Positions 43,293 through 52,656 of a stretch of 64,000 bases of DNA are shown here, piece by piece. The number at the start of each line of letters is the position of its first letter. Position 1 is the stretch's first letter. Under the pieces are notes generated by a model. The model saw nothing but the letters and a program-made list of their open reading frames with translations. It did not search any database and was not told where the DNA came from. The position numbers and the translations under genes are program-made. Source of the DNA: CAVRTM01 sp963696105 (GTDB lineage: Bacteria > Actinomycetota > Actinomycetes > Actinomycetales > Dermatophilaceae); assembly GCA_963696105.1 (NCBI GenBank), contig CAVOIP010000005.1:868001-932000 (forward strand), read 5' to 3'.

Positions 43293-45229
43293 CAGCTGCC
43301 CAGCTGCTCGAACCGGCGCGTGCGGGCGCTGGCGATCGGGTTGGCTTCGGCGACCAGGTCGTCGAAGCGGTGGTTGGCGATCTTGGCGACCTCGATCAGC
43401 GCCGCGGCGCGCTCCTGCGCCGGCGAGTTCTCCATCCGGTGCCAGCCGGTCCGCAGGATGGAGTCCCGCGTCCCGACGTCGCGCACGCAGACGATCAGCG
43501 GGATGCCGAACTGCCGGCGGTAGGCGGTGGTGAGCTCGACGAACCGTTGGTGCTCCTCGTCGCTCAGCCGGGTCAGGCCCGCGGCGGACTGGTCGCGGAC
43601 CGAGTCCTGCCCCTCCTCGCCGTCGGCGACCCGGTCGGCGCCGAGGTCGGGGTAGTGGGCGATCAGCTCGTCCTGGTCCTCACGGCGCCCCGACAGCAGC
43701 GCCTCCTGGAACGCCACCCGCAGGTCGTGGGTGTCGGTGAACGGCCGCCGGTCGTAGGCCTGCTCGGCTACCCATGCGGAGCCCTGGAACAGCCGTCCGA
43801 ACGTCCGCACGAACTCCTCCCGGGACATCTCGTTGACCTGGTCCAGGCGCACCGTGGCCTCCCCCGGCATGCCGGCGACGGCCGGGCCGAAGTCCTTGCC
43901 CACGTGGTGGAACAGCAGGTTCAGCACGATCGCGGTGATGCTGCCCAGGGTGATGCCGCTGCCGAAGATGATCTCGGCCCAGGACGGCACGGCCTTGGCG
44001 ACGTCCGGCTGGACGGTGACGAGCATGGCCAGCCCGACGCTGGTGCCGACGATCACGACGTTGCGGTGGTCGTTGAAGTCGACGCGGGAGAGCGTCTGGA
44101 TGCCCACGACGGCCACGGTGGCGAACATGGCCAGCGCCGCGCCACCGAGGACGGGGTGCGGGATGCCGGCGACGATCGCGCCGGCCTTCGGCAGGAGACC
44201 CAGGACGATCATGAACAGGCCGGCCGTCGCGACGACGTACCGGCTCTTGACGCGGGTGAGCCGCACCAGGCCCACGTTCTCGGCGAAGCAGGTGTAGGGG
44301 AAGGAGTTGAACACGCCGCCGATGACCGTGGCGAGGCCGTCGGCACGCAGCGCCCGGCCGATGTCGTCGCGGGTGATCCGCTTGTCGACGATCTCGCCCG
44401 TGGCGAACACGTCACCGGTGGTCTCGACCGCGGTGATGAGCATGACCACGATCATCGAGATGATCGCGGCGACGCTGAACCGCGGCCAGCCGAAGGAGAA
44501 CGGCGTCGTCACCCCGACCCAGCTCGAGCCGCTGACGGCGCCGAAGCTGGCGTCCCCGAGGGCCCAGGCGACGAGCGTCCCGACGACCAGCCCGACGAGC
44601 ACCGCGACGGTGGCCATGAAGCCGCGGAAGATGCGCTGGATCAGCACGATGAGCAGCAGGGTGCCCAGGGCATAGGCGAGGTTGGCGCCGCTCTTGGGGT
44701 CGGCCGAGCCGCCGCCGCCGACGGCGTCCGAGGCGGCGACCGGCAGCAACGCGATCCCGATGATGAGGATGACGCTGCCGGTCACCACCGGGGGGAAGAA
44801 GCGGATCAGGCGGCTGAAGTAGGGGGCCACGAGGAAGGTGAACAGGCCCGCGACGATCACCGCGCCGTAGATCACCAGCAGGCCGTCGGTGCCCCCTCCT
44901 GCGGCGAGGCCGATGGCGATCATCGGGCTGACGGCGGTGAAGGTCACCCCCTGCAGCAGCGGGAGCCGCACGCCGACCTTCCAGAACCCGACCGACTGGA
45001 TGATGGAGGCGATCCCGCACGTGAACAGGTCGGCGTTGATGAGGTGGATCAGCTGCTGCTGGGTCAGGCCGATGGCCCCGGCGAGCAGGATCGGGACGAT
45101 GACCGCGCCGGCGTAGAACGCCAGCACGTGCTGGAAGCCGTAGATCGCGAGCTTGCCGGGCGGGAGCACCTCATCGACCGGGTGGGCGACGGCGCGGCGG
45201 GGGGCTGCGGTTGCCGTGGGCTGCGACAT
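43292..45229 (-). CDS. NCS2 purine permease fused to a C-terminal OHCU decarboxylase domain
   Basis: 645 residues. Residues about 25-455 form an NCS2 (nucleobase-ascorbate/xanthine-urate) transporter with about 13 hydrophobic helices: FQHVLAFYAGAVIVPILL, VETTGDVFATGEIV and the family signature PYTCFAENVGLVRLTRVKSR. Residues about 470-645 are an OHCU-decarboxylase domain: VNEMSREEFVRTFGRLFQGSA, LIAHYPDLGADR, DQSAAGLTRLSDEEHQRF, RRQFGIPLIVCVRDVG. In it the usual HPDL reads HYPDL and the usual catalytic EQ reads DQ. Likely imports urate/xanthine, with the domain acting on or sensing the pathway end. First gene of the urate operon; ATG 45229 follows GAGGTG. Confidence 0.88.
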   Translation of the reverse strand: MSQPTATAAPRRAVAHPVDEVLPPGKLAIYGFQHVLAFYAGAVIVPILLAGAIGLTQQQLIHLINADLFTCGIASIIQSVGFWKVGVRLPLLQGVTFTAVSPMIAIGLAAGGGTDGLLVIYGAVIVAGLFTFLVAPYFSRLIRFFPPVVTGSVILIIGIALLPVAASDAVGGGGSADPKSGANLAYALGTLLLIVLIQRIFRGFMATVAVLVGLVVGTLVAWALGDASFGAVSGSSWVGVTTPFSFGWPRFSVAAIISMIVVMLITAVETTGDVFATGEIVDKRITRDDIGRALRADGLATVIGGVFNSFPYTCFAENVGLVRLTRVKSRYVVATAGLFMIVLGLLPKAGAIVAGIPHPVLGGAALAMFATVAVVGIQTLSRVDFNDHRNVVIVGTSVGLAMLVTVQPDVAKAVPSWAEIIFGSGITLGSITAIVLNLLFHHVGKDFGPAVAGMPGEATVRLDQVNEMSREEFVRTFGRLFQGSAWVAEQAYDRRPFTDTHDLRVAFQEALLSGRREDQDELIAHYPDLGADRVADGEEGQDSVRDQSAAGLTRLSDEEHQRFVELTTAYRRQFGIPLIVCVRDVGTRDSILRTGWHRMENSPAQERAAALIEVAKIANHRFDDLVAEANPIASARTRRFEQLGS

Positions 45230-45593
45230 GGGACACCTCGGGGCTGGGACGGCCATGGCCGCCGGCGTTCCCCGGCGCAGACGTTGCCGCTGCACGACGG
45301 GGCGGGCTGCACCCAGAGTCGGGCCCGGGCGAAGACCAGCACACCCACCGAAACGACAAACTTCTCGGAGGTCGTCGTGGCCGCCTTGTGCGATCCGCCA
45401 GAACCCGCCGCGGCGGGTCCGGGCTGGCGCTGCCGTATGTCGTCCCGACGTCGCCTCGCGGGTCCCCTTCCCCCGTGTCCCACTCCCCCGCCCCAGCCCA
45501 GGACGATGTGCACCCGTGGCCGGCTGGACGGCTCCCCCCACCCGGATGCGATGATGCGGCGTGCAGCCGGCGACAGCGACGCCGCCGGCCGCT
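45230..45593. other. Upstream region of the urate operon
   Basis: 364 bases between the permease start and tRNA-Ser(TGA), no convincing gene. A perfect 16-bp palindrome ACCCGCCGCGGCGGGT at 45403-45418 could be an operator for the operon. Confidence 0.45.
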
Positions 45594-45676
45594 GGAGGGT
45601 TCGCATAGCGGCCGAGTGCAGGCGCCTTGAAAGCGCCCGACGGAAACGTCCGTGGGTTCAAATCCCACACCCTCCG
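45594..45676 (+). tRNA. tRNA-Ser (anticodon TGA)
   Basis: Class II tRNA: acceptor GGAGGGT/ACCCTCC, anticodon stem-loop GGCGC-CTTGAAA-GCGCC with TGA, variable arm GACGGAAACGTC, T arm GTGGGTTCAAATCCCAC. The next bases are CCA, so the 3' end may be encoded. 83 nt, short for Ser but all arms pair. Confidence 0.93.
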
Positions 45677-45818
45677 CCACCACAGGGGTCCGACGAAGAA
45701 GTCTGTCGGGCGGCCAGCGCCTCCTGACCGGCGCGTCAGTGACTCGTCGTACCGCGGTGCGACTTTGGGTCGTTCGGGATCCACCGGTCGGTGAGCACAC
45801 CGGTCACGAAGGAGACGA

Positions 45819-45906
45819 CCGCCAGGTGTGCGGGTGCGACCCGCCAGGTGTGCGGGTGCGACCCGCCGGGCGTGCGGGTGCGACCCACCCGGCGTGCGGG
45901 TGCGAC
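45819..45906. repeat. 22-bp tandem repeat, four copies
   Basis: Four units of about CCGCCAGGTGTGCGGGTGCG(AC) starting near 45819, 45841, 45863 and 45885, with a decayed fifth. It follows tRNA-Ser and ends close to the DUF222-HNH pseudogene. No coding frame looks real. Confidence 0.75.
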
Positions 45907-45962
45907 CCGCCTGGTGTGGCGGGTCGCGGGGCGGGGCAGCTACACATGCCAGGTGACCTCGG

Positions 45963-47151
45963 TCATGCGTCGACGGTGGCGGTGTAGCCCTTCTGGTGCA
46001 CGATCGTGTGGTGCCGCGGGCAGAGCAGCGCCAGGTTGGTCAGGTCCGTCGGGCCGCCGTCGCACCAGTGCAGGCAGTGATGGGCGTCGCACCAGGACGG
46101 GGGCCGCGAGCAGCCGGGGAAGGTGCAGCCCCGGTCGCGCAGGTACAGCGCCATCAACAGCCCCGGGGTGACCAGCCGGCGGGTCCGGCCCAGGTCCAGC
46201 ACCTCCGACCTGGACCCGAGCACGGCGGGGATGATGCCGGCGTCGCAGGCGATCCGCGGCACCGTCTCCGGGCGCCAGGAGGTCCCCGGTCAGCGTGGTC
46301 CCGGCCCCGGTCAGGCTTTTGAGGTCCTGGTAGTCCATCGTCACGACCACCGCGGCCTTGGCGGTGGTCGGCGCGTCTCCGCCGGCCGCGGCCGCACGGC
46401 GACAGACCTCGACCAGCGCGTCGGCCCGGCGCTGGTCGCTGGTCCGCAGGTCCGAGCCGGACTCGGTGGACGGTTGCGGTGCGGCCAGCGGCCCCAGGAT
46501 CGCCTCCAGCACGGCTTGTCCTTCGGGGTCCAGCCGCAGCCGGTACTCGGCCATTCCGTCGTCGGGGTACGGCTGGGACAGCGACCGGCCGGACTTGAGT
46601 CGGTCCTGCCGGCGCTGGAACTCCCCCAGACCGCCCGTACCGGGCGATGACCCGCGTCCGCAGCGCGCGGATCTGGGACGGCCCGTCGGTCTCCGCGATC
46701 GCGACGAACCCGGACAGCACCGTCTCGGCGCAGGCGGGGGTCAACCGCGGCAGCAGCCTGTCCATCTCACCCAGCGCGACCGCCGCGTTACCCACCGGCA
46801 CCCGCGCGGCCAGCACCGCTTCGGCCAGCGGGGCGTTGTCGGGCTGGGCGACCGCCTCGGCCACCTTGACCAGCGCCGCGGCGCCACCGGCCCGGTAGGA
46901 CGGACCGAACTCGCGCACCCACCCCGCCGCCGACGCCGCGTCCGACGCGCGGACGTCCCCGCGGGACAGCGCCTGGTCCAGCACCCCGACCTGCCCGGCC
47001 CCGGCCAGGCTCTTCAGCTCATCCAGCTCGCGCGAAGATCGGCCCCAGCTCGGTCCGACCCGGCCTGGTGCAACCGCCGCACCAGCCGGCGCAGCACCGG
47101 CGCAGCCGCGACCAGCACCGCCCGGTCCTCCTCGAAGCTGGTCCCCTCCAT
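45963..47151 (-). pseudogene. DUF222/HNH endonuclease (13E12-type) pseudogene
   Basis: Recognisable in order on the minus strand: N-terminus MEGTSFEEDRAVLVAAAPVL; DUF222 core with VLDQALSRGDVRASDAASAAG and LTPACAETVLSGFVAIAETDG; then MAEYRLRLDPEGQAVLEAIL; and the C-terminal HNH nuclease CTFPGCSRPPSWCDAHHCLHW...CPRHHTIVH. The parts lie in different frames, requiring at least three frameshifts (near 47030, 46625 and 46280). Members of this actinobacterial family are often multicopy and mobile. The nuclease motif itself is intact, but no full protein can be made. Confidence 0.85.
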
Positions 47152-47294
47152 GAACCCAACCTAGTCGCGACCACCGACAGCCCTACCGTCGACGAGAACC
47201 GTTTGTCCACAGGGCAGTTCGGCGTACAGCACGCTCCCCAGAACCGTGGTGTCCACCGGCCGCCGGAGACCACGGCGTGCCCACAGGCACGGCG

Positions 47295-48686
47295 TCAGTG
47301 GTGGAACCCGCTCGGACGCTCCTCCACCGGCATCGGGGACTCCAGGTGGTCGAGCCACTCGATCGAGCTGCGCAGGTCGCGCAGGAACAGCTCGGCCATG
47401 TCGTGGCTGAACCCGTTCCGCACCACGACCCGCAGCACCACGAGGTCCTCACGCTTGGGCGGCATCGTGTAGGCCGGGACGAGCCAACCGTGCTCGCGGA
47501 GCTTGCGTGACACGTCGTACGCCGAGTACTTCTTCACGCTCGGGTTCACCGAGAACGTCACCACCGGCAGCTCACGACCGTCGGACACCACGTCGAACTC
47601 CGGCATGGCCGACAGCGTCCGCGCGACGTGCACCGCCACGTCCTGACACGTCTGCTGCACCAGTCGGTACCCCTCCCGTCCCAGCCGCAGGAACTGGAAG
47701 TACTGCAGCACCACCTGCGCCCCCGGGCGGGAGAAGTTCAACGCGAAGGTCGGCATGTCGCCGCCGAGGTAGTTCACGTGGAACACGAGCTCCTCTGGCA
47801 GGAAACGCTTCTCGCGCCACAGTACCCAGCCCACCCCCGGGTAGACCAGGCCGAACTTGTGGCCCGAGGTCTGGATCGACACCACCCGCTCGAGCCGGAA
47901 GTCCCAGACGAGGTCCTGCTGGATGAACGGGGCGATGAACCCACCGGATGCGGCGTCGACGTGCACGGGCACCGATACGCCGGAGCGCTTCTCGTACGCG
48001 TCAAGGGCCGCGCAGATCTCCTGCACCGGTTCGTAGCTGCCGTCCATCGTGGACCCGAGCACCGCCACCACGCCGATGGTGTTCTCGTCGACGTAGTCCA
48101 TCAGGTGGTCGGCGGTGAGATGGAAGATGTCCCCGTCCAGCGGCACGTAGCGGGGCTCGACCTCCCAGTAGTTCGCGAACTTCTCCCACACGACCTGGAC
48201 GTTGGCGCCCATGACGATGTTGGGCCGCTCGGTCGACTGCCCGGCTGCCCGGCGCGCCTGCTGCCAACGACGTTTCATCGCCAGGCCGCCCAGCATGCAT
48301 CCCTCCGAGCTGCCGGTCGTGGAGGTGCCGACACTGTCGGCCGCGTGCGGTGCGTGCCACAGGTCCGCGAGCATCCGCACGCAGCGCGCCTCGATGTCGG
48401 CGGTCTGCGGGTACTCGTCCTTGTCGATCATGTTCTTGTCGAATGTCGCCGCATAGATGCGGTCGGCCTCCTCGTCCATCCACGTGGTCACGAACGTCGC
48501 GAGGTTGAACCGCGCATTGCCGTCGAGGCTCACCTCGTCGTTGACGATCTGGTAGGCGGTCTGCGGCAGCATCTCCCCCTCGGGCAGCCGGTGCTTCGGC
48601 ACCTGCACCATGCCGGCCCTCGTGAACCGCGGGACGACGGTCGAGTCCTGCGCCACCTCCGCGCTGGTCCTGGCCCACACACCCAT
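47295..48686 (-). CDS. gadB: Glutamate decarboxylase
   Basis: PLP enzyme converting L-glutamate to GABA and CO2, consuming a proton. 463 residues. Motifs: TTGSSEGCMLGGLAMKRRW, VHVDAASGGFIAPF and the PLP lysine in SGHKFGLVYPGVGW; C-terminal HGWLVPAYTMPP is also typical. ATG 48686 with GGAGGA upstream. No GadC antiporter is seen; the divergent neighbour is an unrelated small membrane protein. Confidence 0.95.
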   Translation of the reverse strand: MGVWARTSAEVAQDSTVVPRFTRAGMVQVPKHRLPEGEMLPQTAYQIVNDEVSLDGNARFNLATFVTTWMDEEADRIYAATFDKNMIDKDEYPQTADIEARCVRMLADLWHAPHAADSVGTSTTGSSEGCMLGGLAMKRRWQQARRAAGQSTERPNIVMGANVQVVWEKFANYWEVEPRYVPLDGDIFHLTADHLMDYVDENTIGVVAVLGSTMDGSYEPVQEICAALDAYEKRSGVSVPVHVDAASGGFIAPFIQQDLVWDFRLERVVSIQTSGHKFGLVYPGVGWVLWREKRFLPEELVFHVNYLGGDMPTFALNFSRPGAQVVLQYFQFLRLGREGYRLVQQTCQDVAVHVARTLSAMPEFDVVSDGRELPVVTFSVNPSVKKYSAYDVSRKLREHGWLVPAYTMPPKREDLVVLRVVVRNGFSHDMAELFLRDLRSSIEWLDHLESPMPVEERPSGFHH

Positions 48687-48818
48687 GACGGTCCTCCGGT
48701 TCCTCGCGACAGGACTCCACGCAACCGTCTGCGCCGTTGCCACCGCCTCACCCCGCGGGGGTGATCCACCTCCGCGCCGACCCGGCTGCACTGGGGAGCG
48801 GACCGAGGGAGGACCGAG

Positions 48819-49550
48819 ATGACGCAGGCCCGCCGCGGTGGTCGTGCGTCCGGAGACGGCGCGACGAGCCGTCCCCGCGCAGCCGCTCTCCTCTGGGCGC
48901 CCGGACGCCGGTCGTGGTGGACCGCCGTACTCTTCGCTGCCGGTTCAACCTGCTTCCTGGTCGCGCCGCTCGCCGTGTTCCTCGACGCGGTGGGGCCCGC
49001 GGTCGATGGCGCCGTCTTCTTCGTCGGCTCGCTGCTGTTCACGTCGGCCGCCACGCTGCAGTGGTTCGAGACGATCAACCCCGACCTGCCAGCGCGCGGC
49101 CCCGGACGCACGACCAGGCAGCGCCGGCTCGCGTGGGAGCCGCACCGAGGCGACTGGTGGAGCAGCGCGGTGCAGCTCCTCGGCACGGTGTTCTTCAACA
49201 TCACGACGTTCCGCGCGCTGACGACAGCCCTCGGCTCGCCCTCCTACGACCGGCTCGTATGGCGCCCGGACGCGTTCGGCTCGGTCTGCTTCCTCGCCTC
49301 GGGTGCCGTGGCGTACGCCGTCGTCGCGGGAGGCCTCCTGCGCCGGACGCCGCACACGCTCGATGGCGCTGTCGCTGCCGTGAACCTCGCCGGTTGCGTC
49401 GCGTTCGGCGTGTCCGCCGTCGCCGCGTACGTCGTCCCGACGACGGGGAACGCGGTCAACGTGGCCGTCGTCAACGCCGCCACCTCCCTGGGCGCGCTGG
49501 GGTTCCTCGTCGGCGCCCTGCTGCTGCTCCCCCTTGGAGCGCGTGCCTGA
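48819..49550 (+). CDS. Integral membrane protein (YrhK-like), function unknown
   Basis: 243 residues with about six transmembrane helices in pairs: WTAVLFAAGSTCFLVAPLAVF, GAVFFVGSLLFTSAATLQW, SAVQLLGTVFFNITTFRA, AFGSVCFLASGAVAYAVVA, AVAAVNLAGCVAFGVSAVAA and a final Leu-rich helix. The GS-C/LF pattern in paired helices resembles YrhK-domain proteins. ATG 48819 follows GGGAGGACCGAG. No enzyme motif. Transcribed away from gadB. Confidence 0.7.
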   Translation: MTQARRGGRASGDGATSRPRAAALLWAPGRRSWWTAVLFAAGSTCFLVAPLAVFLDAVGPAVDGAVFFVGSLLFTSAATLQWFETINPDLPARGPGRTTRQRRLAWEPHRGDWWSSAVQLLGTVFFNITTFRALTTALGSPSYDRLVWRPDAFGSVCFLASGAVAYAVVAGGLLRRTPHTLDGAVAAVNLAGCVAFGVSAVAAYVVPTTGNAVNVAVVNAATSLGALGFLVGALLLLPLGARA

Positions 49551-49615
49551 GGCCCCGGGCCACCCGCAAGGGCCTCGCGCCGGCCGGACGGATGGTCAGC
49601 CGGCCGGACTGATGG

Positions 49616-51157
49616 TCAGGCCGAGGGCACCCGCATGCGGATGCAGGTTCCCGCGCCGGGGGCCGAGGTGATCGTGACCTGCCCGCCGGCCTCGGTGACG
49701 GTGTCATGGATCAGCCGGAGCCCGAAGTGGCCACGCACCGGCAGCGCCGCAGCGGCGTCGAACCCGACCCCGTCATCGTGGACGTGCAGGACCACCGCGC
49801 CGTCCGCGCGGGAGAGCTCGAGCAGGACATGCTGCGGGACCGCGTGCTCACGGATGTTCTGGACCGCCTCGCGGGCGGCACGGTGGACCGTGACAGCCAT
49901 GGCCGGGGCGACCACGGCCCCGTCGTCCAGCGACAGCTCCACCGGCACCCCGGCGACCAGCAGCGGCTGCACCACGTCGGCCAGCGTCGAGGCGAGGCTG
50001 TCGTGCTCCGGGTCAGGGGGATAGACGGAGGTCAGGATCCGGCGAAGGGTCCCCACGTCCCGCTGCACGATCATGCGGGCGCGGTCGACGACCGGCCCGG
50101 TCGCGGGGTCGAGGTCCGGCCGGATCGACTCCAGCGCGTAGCCCACCGCCGAGAGGTCCTGCACGACGTCGTCGTGCAGGACCTGCGTGATCCGGCGACG
50201 CTCGCGGTCCGACGCCGCGACCGACTGGCGCAGCAGCCGGGCACGCGACCGCTCGGAACCCTGCACCTGTGCGGCCATCCTCGAGGCCGGCACGAGCTGG
50301 AGCAGGAACAAGGCACCCAGCGCGGCCAGCACGACGGCCAGCAGCTGGATGCGCTCCCGCCCGCTGCCCAGGTCGGTGGGAAAGGATGCCTCGACGACCA
50401 GGCGGTCCCCGGACCGCGCCGTGGCGGGGGCGAAGCCCTCGGCCTCACCGGTCGCCTGACGCGCCGCACCTGATGCGTCGCCACCGCCCACGTCGTCGAC
50501 GCCGGCCACGTTCCCAGCAGCGGCCACCGCCACGGCGGGGCCGCCGCCGGCGAACAGCGAGACCGCCTGTCGCGGGAGGGGGAACCGGCGGCCGCGCAGC
50601 ACCGCCTGGTCGGAGTAGACGATCCTGCCGGCCCGGTCCCACACCCTGATGCGACGCACCGAGCCGTCGCTCATCCGTGAACGCACCACGGCATCCACGG
50701 TGGCCACGGCGGCTGGGTCACCCCGGACCGCAGGCGTGGTCAGGACGGGCGCCACGGTGCCCCCGGCCAGCTGCTGGGACTGCCTGGCCACCGCCTGCAG
50801 CGTCTGGTGGTGGGCGATGATGCTCAGCCCCCAGAACGCCGCTGCCGCCACCACGACGAGCGAGACCAGGCCCATCACGCCGAAGCCACGGAGGGCACGG
50901 ACGCGCTCGGCGCGCGGACCGGCCGGGTGCCGGCCGAGGACCGAGCGAGCGGAGGAGAACCACCGCCGTGCCATGCCGGCGGAGACGGACCGGTGCCACG
51001 CCGTACCGGCCGGGGAAGGTCGCGCGGCACCGGCCGCGTGGGGCGGGGTCCGGGAGGGCGGGGTCGCCGGCGGCGGGGTACCGGAGGGCGGCGTACGGGA
51101 GGGGCGCAGCCACCCTGGTGGCTCGGGCAGGCGACGGCTCCGCCCCCCGGAAGCCAC
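49616..51157 (-). CDS. NarL-type sensor histidine kinase
   Basis: 513 residues. Pro-rich N-terminus, helix at about 92-115, an extracytoplasmic sensor region with a Gly/Ala-rich insert (about 205-240), a second helix at about 270-290, then HisKA_3 with DRERRRITQVLHDDVVQDLSAVGYAL (phospho-His in LHDD) and a HATPase domain (AVQNIREHAV, DDGVGFD, GHFGLRLIHD). Partner of the LuxR-type regulator that ends four bases upstream. GTG 51157 is the first start; ATG 50974 (MARRWFSS) would drop the Pro-rich tail. Signal unknown. Confidence 0.88.
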   Translation of the reverse strand: MASGGRSRRLPEPPGWLRPSRTPPSGTPPPATPPSRTPPHAAGAARPSPAGTAWHRSVSAGMARRWFSSARSVLGRHPAGPRAERVRALRGFGVMGLVSLVVVAAAAFWGLSIIAHHQTLQAVARQSQQLAGGTVAPVLTTPAVRGDPAAVATVDAVVRSRMSDGSVRRIRVWDRAGRIVYSDQAVLRGRRFPLPRQAVSLFAGGGPAVAVAAAGNVAGVDDVGGGDASGAARQATGEAEGFAPATARSGDRLVVEASFPTDLGSGRERIQLLAVVLAALGALFLLQLVPASRMAAQVQGSERSRARLLRQSVAASDRERRRITQVLHDDVVQDLSAVGYALESIRPDLDPATGPVVDRARMIVQRDVGTLRRILTSVYPPDPEHDSLASTLADVVQPLLVAGVPVELSLDDGAVVAPAMAVTVHRAAREAVQNIREHAVPQHVLLELSRADGAVVLHVHDDGVGFDAAAALPVRGHFGLRLIHDTVTEAGGQVTITSAPGAGTCIRMRVPSA

Positions 51158-51161
51158 CGAC

Positions 51162-51821
51162 TCAGACCTCGTCGAGATGAATCAGACCCGTGCGTACGGC
51201 CACGATGACGGCCTCGAGCTGGGAGTGGGCCCCGAGCTTGGCCAGCAGGCTCTTGACGTGCCCGCGGCAGGTGTGCGGCGCCATCTGCAGCTCACGGGCG
51301 ATCGTCGTGACGTCCTTGCCGGTGCCCATGAGCTCGAGCACCTCCTGCTCGCGCGGCGTGAGCGTGGGCCTGGCGGGCGTGGTCACACCCCGCTTGACCA
51401 GCCGCGCCGCCAGGGCCGGGTCGATCGTGAGGTCCCCCGTCCGGGCGGTCCGCACCGTGGTCAGGACGTCGGACAGGTGGCCGGTCTTGTGCAGGAACGC
51501 GCAGGCGCCGGCGCGGGCGGCCCTGGCCACCAGGTGCGCCGACGCGTGGGCGGTCAGGATGACCACGCGCACGGTCCCGTCGGCGGCGAGGATCTGCTCC
51601 GTGGCGGCGAACCCGTCCATGTCCGGCAGCTGGATGTCCATCAGCACGACGTCCGGCCCCAGGCGGTCGACCATCGCCACCCCTTCACCGCCGGTCGTGG
51701 CGTGCCCGACGCACACCAGGTCGACCTCACGGTCGAGGGCGCCGACCAGGAGCTCGGCAAACGTGTCATGGTCGTCGACCACAAGGACACTCAGCGGATC
51801 TGGTGACGTCATCATGGCCAT
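51162..51821 (-). CDS. NarL/LuxR-family response regulator
   Basis: 219 residues. Receiver domain with VVDDHDTF, phosphoacceptor Asp in VLMDIQLPDMDG, LTAHAS and Lys in FLHKTGH; C-terminal helix-turn-helix LTPREQEVLELMGTGKDVTTIARELQM. The recognition-helix segment PHTCRGHVKSLLAKLGA has Cys-Arg where most family members have VxxH. ATG 51821 has GGAGG eight bases upstream; the kinase follows directly. Confidence 0.92.
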   Translation of the reverse strand: MAMMTSPDPLSVLVVDDHDTFAELLVGALDREVDLVCVGHATTGGEGVAMVDRLGPDVVLMDIQLPDMDGFAATEQILAADGTVRVVILTAHASAHLVARAARAGACAFLHKTGHLSDVLTTVRTARTGDLTIDPALAARLVKRGVTTPARPTLTPREQEVLELMGTGKDVTTIARELQMAPHTCRGHVKSLLAKLGAHSQLEAVIVAVRTGLIHLDEV

Positions 51822-51976
51822 GACGCGTGACCTCCGGTCGTGAGGACGGCGAGCCTCTCCCCCTCCTCCGGACGTTAACCCTGCGTTCGCATCACGTCAC
51901 TCGGGCAATCGGCGTACCCCCCGTCCGAGGCCCCCACGAAACGGGGCATGTCCGTACGTCCGGGCGTCCCGCGGCC

Positions 51977-52630
51977 TCAGATCCAGATCGCGGGGTCCTT
52001 GAACATGATCTCATAGGGGTCCTCGCCGGGGTCGACGAAACGGACCCTGGCCGGCACGCCGGTGGCCACCGAGCCGGCCGGCACGTCCTTGACCACCACG
52101 GAGTTGGCACCGATCTGGGCCCGGTCGCCGATGACGACCGGGCCGAGCACCCGGGCACCGGCACCGATCGTCACGTGGCTGCCGACAGTGGGGTGACGCT
52201 TGACGCGCTGCAGGGTCCGGCCGCCGAGGGTGACGCCGTGGTAGAGCAGGACGTCGTCGCCGACCTCGGCCGTCTCGCCGATGACCACGCCCATGCCGTG
52301 GTCGATGAAGAGGCGCCGACCGATCGTGGCACCGGGGTGGATCTCGACACCGGTGACCGAGCGGCTGACCTGGGACAGCAGCCGGGCCAGCAGGCGCGTC
52401 CCCGGGCGCTGCCACAGCCGGTGGGAGAGCCGGTGCACCCACACGGCGTGCAGACCCGGAGAGGCCAGCGCCATCTCGAGACGGGAGTCCACCGCCGGGT
52501 CACGGGCGATGGCGGCGTCGAGGTCCTCCCGGACCCGCGCCCACCCCGACCGGAGCAGGCCGGGCCTCGCACCGCCACGGGGGGTCGCGGTGCTGGACGG
52601 ACGTGCTTCGGTCAGGCGCAGGGCAGACAC
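51977..52630 (-). CDS. cysE: Serine O-acetyltransferase
   Basis: Makes O-acetylserine from serine and acetyl-CoA. 217 residues, short bacterial form with a left-handed beta-helix of hexapeptide repeats: IHPGATIGRRLFIDHGMGVVIGETA (catalytic His/Asp), TLGGRTLQRVKRHPTVG and IGANSVVVKDVP. GTG start at 52630. Lies 26 bases after cysK; together they make cysteine from serine and sulfide. Confidence 0.95.
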   Translation of the reverse strand: MSALRLTEARPSSTATPRGGARPGLLRSGWARVREDLDAAIARDPAVDSRLEMALASPGLHAVWVHRLSHRLWQRPGTRLLARLLSQVSRSVTGVEIHPGATIGRRLFIDHGMGVVIGETAEVGDDVLLYHGVTLGGRTLQRVKRHPTVGSHVTIGAGARVLGPVVIGDRAQIGANSVVVKDVPAGSVATGVPARVRFVDPGEDPYEIMFKDPAIWI

Positions 52631-52656
52631 GGGGTGGAACGCTCCTCGTCAGAGGG

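Noticed and set aside
45819..45906. Possible CRISPR array
   Set aside because: The repeats are directly tandem at 22 bp with no unique spacers, and no cas genes are present.
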